This document shows, piece by piece, positions 60,169-64,000 of a stretch of DNA of 64,000 nucleotides (within the stretch, counting starts at the first letter, position 1; each line of letters starts with the position of its first letter). Both the position numbers and the translations under genes were made by a program. Origin of the DNA: Pseudomonas sp. SCA2728.1_7. Lineage in GTDB: Bacteria > Pseudomonadota > Gammaproteobacteria > Pseudomonadales > Pseudomonadaceae. The notes under the pieces were generated by a model. It did not search any database. It worked only from the letters and a program-made list of their open reading frames with translations, and was not told where the DNA came from. The DNA lies in the NCBI RefSeq assembly GCF_018138145.1, contig NZ_CP073104.1, forward strand, positions 2,666,001-2,730,000, in the 5' to 3' direction.

Positions 60169-62808
60169 ATGCGCGCCAACTCGTCTGATCCACAAGACAC
60201 CGTCACAGCGGAACATCCGATCAAACCCGAGCGTTTGCGCTTGCTGGATCGGTTGAGCAAATACCGGCAACCGATTGGTCTGGCGGTGACTTTGCTGCTG
60301 TTCGCCATTGCGCTGATTGCCTGTCGTCATCTGCTCGCCGAACTCGATCTCGATGCACTGCACGACTCGATTCTCGACGTGCCGAAACCCGCCCTGCTCG
60401 GTGCGTTCGGCGCGACCGTGGTCGGTTTCATTATTCTCTTGGGCTACGAATGGTCGGCCAGCCGCTATGCCGGCGTGACCCTGCCACCGCGCACATTGGC
60501 GCTGGGCGGCTTCACCGCGTTTGCGATTGGCAATGCGATCGGTCTGTCGCTGCTGTCCGGTGGCTCGGTTCGCTACCGTTTATATGCACGACTGGGTCTG
60601 GGGGCGTCGGAAGTCGCGCACATGACCTTGTTCGCCAGTTTGTCGCTGGGCTGCGCCTTGCCGCCGCTGGCTGCACTGGCAACGCTGAGCGACCTGCCTG
60701 CTGCCTCGCAGGCGCTGGGATTATCCGAAGGCCTGCTCGGCACCGTTGCCGCTGTCGTGCTGGCGCTTGGCGCAGTACTGGCTATCGGCATCTACCGTCG
60801 GCGCCTGCCGGAACAACCGTTGCGCGACAACCTGCTGGTCAGGGTTGGCCGCCGCACGTTGCGCTTGCCGGGGCGTCGCCTGACTTTCCTGCAACTGATC
60901 ATTACCGCCCTCGACGTTGCGGCTGCCGCCACCGTTCTGTATCTGTTGCTGCCGGAAGCGCCACCGTTTGGTGCGTTCCTGTTGGTGTACCTGCTGGCAT
61001 TGGCTGCCGGCGTACTCAGCCACGTACCCGGCGGCGTCGGTGTGTTCGAAGCGATTCTGCTGGCCGCTTTCGCCGACAAGCTCGGTGCCGCACCACTGGC
61101 CGCGGCGCTGCTGCTGTATCGCCTGATCTACGTGGTGTTGCCGCTGCTGGTCGCCTGCGTATTCCTGCTGATCAATGAAGGTCAGCGCCTGTTTCAGACT
61201 CAGACCATGCGCGCGGCGTCTGGTCTGGCCGCGCCGATTCTGGCGGTGCTGGTGTTCTTGTCCGGTGTGGTGCTGCTGTTTTCCGGCGCCACTCCCGAGA
61301 TCGACACACGTCTGGAGCACATCGGCTTTCTGATCCCGCATCGTCTGGTCGACGCTTCGCACTTCGGCGCCAGCCTGATCGGCGTACTGTGCCTGATGCT
61401 CGCCCAGGGCCTGCGTCGTCGCCTGTCCGCCGCGTGGATGCTCACCACCATTCTGCTGTTGGTCGGCGCCCTGCTCTCGCTGCTTAAGGGCTTCGACTGG
61501 GAAGAAGCGACGCTGATGACCCTGACGGCTGCGCTGCTCGGAGTGTTCCGTCGCTCGTTCTATCGCCCGAGTCGTCTGACCGAACTGCCGTTCTCGCCGC
61601 TGTATCTGGTGGCCAGTCTGTGCGTCCTCGGTGCATCGACGTGGCTGCTGCTGTTCGCCTATCAAGACGTGCCTTACAGCCATCAGCTGTGGTGGCAGTT
61701 CACTCTTGATGCTGACGCACCGCGTGGCCTGCGTTCGCTGCTCGGCGCTGCTGTGCTGTTGCTGGTGATCGCGCTGACCTGGCTGCTGCGCACCGCACGC
61801 CCGGTCATTCACCTGCCAACGCCTGACGAACTCGATCGCGCAGCAAAGATCCTGATGGCCTCGTCGCAACCCGACGGTGGCCTGGCGCTGACCGGTGACA
61901 AGGCGCTGCTGTTTCACCAGAACGACGAAGCGTTCCTGATGTACGCGCGCCGTGGCCGCAGCCTGGTGGCGCTGTACGACCCGATCGGCCCCGGCCAGCA
62001 ACGCGCCGAGATGATCTGGCAGTTCCGCGACCTCTGTGACATTCACCACGCTCGCCCGGTGTTCTACCAAGTGCGCGCGGAGAACCTGCCGTACTACATG
62101 GACATCGGCCTGACCGCGATCAAACTCGGCGAAGAAGCCCGGGTCGATCTGCTGCGCTTTGACCTGGAAGCCAAGGGCAAAGAGATGAAGGACCTGCGTT
62201 ACACCTGGAACCGTGGCACCCGCGATGGCTTGTCGCTGGAGATCCATGAGCCCGGCCAGGCGCCGATGGATGAGCTGAAAGTGATTTCCGACGCGTGGCT
62301 GACTGGCAAGAACGTGCGTGAGAAAGGCTTCTCCCTCGGCCGCTTCAGCGACGATTACCTGAAGCATTTCCGCATCGCGGTGATTCGCTTCGAAGGTCGC
62401 CCGGTGGCGTTCGCCAACCTGCTCGAAACTTATAGCCATGACCTGGCCAGTCTCGACCTGATGCGCGCGCACCCGGATGCGCCGAAGCTGACCATGGAAT
62501 TCATGATGGTCGGCCTGATTCAACACTATAAGAGTCACGGATATGCGCGCTTCAGCCTGGGCATGGTGCCGTTGTCGGGGTTGCAACCCCGCCGTGGTGC
62601 ACCGCTGACCCAGCGTCTGGGCTCGATGGTTTTCCGCCGTGGTGAGCAGCTGTACAACTTCCAAGGCTTGCGCCGCTTCAAAGACAAGTTCCAGCCTGAC
62701 TGGGAACCCCGTTATATGGCCGTGCCCGCCGGACTCGATCCGTTGGTGGCGCTGGCCGACACTGCTGCCCTGATCGCGGGCGGCTTGACTGGATTGGTGA
62801 AACGCTGA
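60169..62808 (+). CDS. mprF: MprF: aminoacyl-phosphatidylglycerol synthase/flippase
   Basis: 879-residue bifunctional inner-membrane protein that adds an amino acid (alanine in P. aeruginosa) to phosphatidylglycerol and moves the product to the outer leaflet, lowering the negative charge and raising resistance to cationic peptides and acid. About fourteen membrane spans occupy residues 1 to about 540. The cytosolic DUF2156/GNAT-like synthase domain (about 550-850) follows, with GLALTGDKALLFHQNDEAFLMYARRGRSLVALYDPIG, RYTWNRGTRDGLS, and RFSLGMVPLSGLQPRRG. ATG 60169 follows AAGAGGTGATTG. The stop overlaps the next start (TGATG). Confidence 0.95.
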   Translation: MRANSSDPQDTVTAEHPIKPERLRLLDRLSKYRQPIGLAVTLLLFAIALIACRHLLAELDLDALHDSILDVPKPALLGAFGATVVGFIILLGYEWSASRYAGVTLPPRTLALGGFTAFAIGNAIGLSLLSGGSVRYRLYARLGLGASEVAHMTLFASLSLGCALPPLAALATLSDLPAASQALGLSEGLLGTVAAVVLALGAVLAIGIYRRRLPEQPLRDNLLVRVGRRTLRLPGRRLTFLQLIITALDVAAAATVLYLLLPEAPPFGAFLLVYLLALAAGVLSHVPGGVGVFEAILLAAFADKLGAAPLAAALLLYRLIYVVLPLLVACVFLLINEGQRLFQTQTMRAASGLAAPILAVLVFLSGVVLLFSGATPEIDTRLEHIGFLIPHRLVDASHFGASLIGVLCLMLAQGLRRRLSAAWMLTTILLLVGALLSLLKGFDWEEATLMTLTAALLGVFRRSFYRPSRLTELPFSPLYLVASLCVLGASTWLLLFAYQDVPYSHQLWWQFTLDADAPRGLRSLLGAAVLLLVIALTWLLRTARPVIHLPTPDELDRAAKILMASSQPDGGLALTGDKALLFHQNDEAFLMYARRGRSLVALYDPIGPGQQRAEMIWQFRDLCDIHHARPVFYQVRAENLPYYMDIGLTAIKLGEEARVDLLRFDLEAKGKEMKDLRYTWNRGTRDGLSLEIHEPGQAPMDELKVISDAWLTGKNVREKGFSLGRFSDDYLKHFRIAVIRFEGRPVAFANLLETYSHDLASLDLMRAHPDAPKLTMEFMMVGLIQHYKSHGYARFSLGMVPLSGLQPRRGAPLTQRLGSMVFRRGEQLYNFQGLRRFKDKFQPDWEPRYMAVPAGLDPLVALADTAALIAGGLTGLVKR

Positions 62809-64000
62809 TGATTCAACGCTCCCTGAAGTACATCCTGGCCGCACTGATCGTGCTGGCCGTGATTGCCGGCGGCGGTTTCTGGTACCTCAAACGTCCGGCA
62901 CCGGAACCGACCGTAGAACAGCTGACCCCGACCGATGGCGCCGCCATGACACGAGTCATCCCGGGTACCAAGCCCAAGGCGCAGGTGCTGGTAGCAGTCA
63001 ACGACGACCAGAAACTCTCTGAAAAACAACTGACCACCCTGAGCCGCAGCGCTTCGGCGCAGATTGTTCAGGTGATTCTGCCCAAGGACTGCCTGCTGCA
63101 AAGCCGCGCCCTGCAATCGGGTCTGCGTGAACTGAATGGCCCCGCCACCCTGGTCAGCGGTATCGGCCCGGGCGCTGTGCTGGCCTGGCGCTGGTTGTCG
63201 GAACAGAAAGACGACAAGGCCCAGGCCATTTCCGTCGACCTCGCTCTGGAAAAAGGTGGCTGCACCCACCTGCTGCCAAAATCCGCCGCCCACGGCCACT
63301 GGCTGGCAGCGTGGAACGACAACCCGGACGACGCCAGCGCAGGTTTCGTGCGCGATCAACCGAACGCCGAAACCAGCATCAGCGACTACGACATCAACCT
63401 GCCGCAAGTGCTGAACAACGAGCTGCGCAAAATCCTCGTCGGCGGCGACAAGGCCAACGGCGGTCTGGCGATCCCGGTGGTTGAAGTGCCGGCCGGCCAA
63501 GCCAAAGACACCGTGACCTTGTTCCTCTCCGGTGACGGCGGCTGGCGCGACCTCGACCGCGACGTGGCCGGTGAAATGGCCAAGATCGGTTACCCGGTGG
63601 TCGGCATCGACACCCTGCGCTACTACTGGCAGCACAAGAGTCCGGAACAAAGCGCACTGGACCTGACCGAACTGATGCAGCACTACCGGCAGAAATGGGG
63701 CACCAAACGCTTCATCCTCACCGGCTACTCGTTCGGTGCTGACGTTCTGCCAGCGATCTACAACCGCTTGCCGGACACCGAGCAGCAACGCGTCGACGCG
63801 ATCATCCTGCTGGCCTTCGCCCGCACCGGCAGCTTCGAAATCGAAGTCGAAGGCTGGCTGGGTAACGCCGGCAAAGAAGCCGCCACCGGCCCGGAAATGG
63901 CCAAGCTGCCACCGGCCAAGGTCGTGTGCATCTATGGTGAAGAAGAGACGGATGAGAGTGGCTGCACGGACAAAACCGCAGTCGGTGAAGCGGTGAAACT
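62808..64000 (+). CDS. AcvB/VirJ-family hydrolase, truncated by window end
   Basis: The frame from the ATG at 62808 (overlapping the mprF stop) is open to the end of the window, so the 3' part is missing. The visible ~397 residues have an N-terminal membrane anchor (LAALIVLAVIAGGGFWYL) and an N-terminal AcvB domain. A second alpha/beta-hydrolase domain shows an oxyanion region LFLSGDGGWRDLDRD and the nucleophile elbow GYSFGAD. Homologues next to mprF hydrolyse aminoacyl-phosphatidylglycerol in the periplasm, so this gene most likely reverses or tunes MprF activity. Confidence 0.9.
   Translation, partial: MIQRSLKYILAALIVLAVIAGGGFWYLKRPAPEPTVEQLTPTDGAAMTRVIPGTKPKAQVLVAVNDDQKLSEKQLTTLSRSASAQIVQVILPKDCLLQSRALQSGLRELNGPATLVSGIGPGAVLAWRWLSEQKDDKAQAISVDLALEKGGCTHLLPKSAAHGHWLAAWNDNPDDASAGFVRDQPNAETSISDYDINLPQVLNNELRKILVGGDKANGGLAIPVVEVPAGQAKDTVTLFLSGDGGWRDLDRDVAGEMAKIGYPVVGIDTLRYYWQHKSPEQSALDLTELMQHYRQKWGTKRFILTGYSFGADVLPAIYNRLPDTEQQRVDAIILLAFARTGSFEIEVEGWLGNAGKEAATGPEMAKLPPAKVVCIYGEEETDESGCTDKTAVGEAVK

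Overview
The window is a high-GC, gene-dense piece of a Pseudomonas chromosome, most likely from the P. fluorescens group. The evidence is the high similarity of recognisable orthologues (braC/livHMGF, quiP, yfcG, ampG, proS, mprF with an AcvB-type partner, dinB, dinG), together with the many copies of the Pseudomonas extragenic palindromes that carry GAGCAGGCTCACTCCTACA. It is mostly core chromosome, with a few accessory islets and unusual repeat blocks. There are no rRNAs, insertion sequences, prophages or CRISPR arrays. The only tRNAs are two near-identical initiator tRNA-fMet genes.

Layout. 0-2.2 kb: the 3' part of a divergent FtsZ/tubulin-like protein. 2.4-8.1 kb: a DUF2288 gene divergent from the branched-chain amino-acid transporter braC/livHMGF. 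8.4-10.9 kb: a four-gene bufferin-type operon (copper-binding modified peptide precursor, DUF692 oxidase, DUF2063 partner, DoxX membrane protein). 11-18 kb: a LysR/SDR pair, a COG3650 lipoprotein, an FAD oxidoreductase, a PLP enzyme, nhaA and a small orphan gene. 18.2-19.9 kb: a colicin E3-type ribonuclease bacteriocin with two paralogous candidate immunity genes, all coupled by ATGA overlaps. 20-32.4 kb: envelope proteins (glycine-zipper lipoprotein, three OmpA-type lipoproteins, a collagen-like secreted protein, CopD), pdxH, a serine hydrolase, a glycoside hydrolase and dinG. 32.5-38.8 kb: small SEC-C/YchJ proteins, an LEA2 lipoprotein, a 125-bp-period REP array, an isochorismatase-like protein, yfcG and quiP. 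38.85-39.9 kb: a 145-bp tandem repeat block.

39.9-50.5 kb: the ligase-associated DNA repair set (MBL exonuclease, ATP-dependent ligase, Lhr helicase, PdeM). It is split in the middle by a basic amino-acid ABC transporter operon that also encodes an M14-type deacylase. 50.5-59.2 kb: a small proline-rich protein, dcd, a cold-shock gene, a DUF481 protein, an ATL alkyltransferase-like protein, ampG, proS, a lipoprotein and dinB. 59.5-64 kb: two duplicated initiator tRNA units, mprF, and an AcvB/VirJ-type hydrolase cut by the window edge.

How parts work together. DNA maintenance is well represented: dinG and dinB each have a recognisable LexA box, and dcd, ATL and the Lhr/ligase cluster add repair or nucleotide-pool functions. 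mprF and the acvB-like gene form a make-and-remove pair for aminoacyl-phosphatidylglycerol. The points most worth a second look are the tubulin-like protein, the E3-type toxin with two immunity candidates, the bufferin operon, the split repair operon, and the layered repeat elements, two of which carry the same 15-bp insert.
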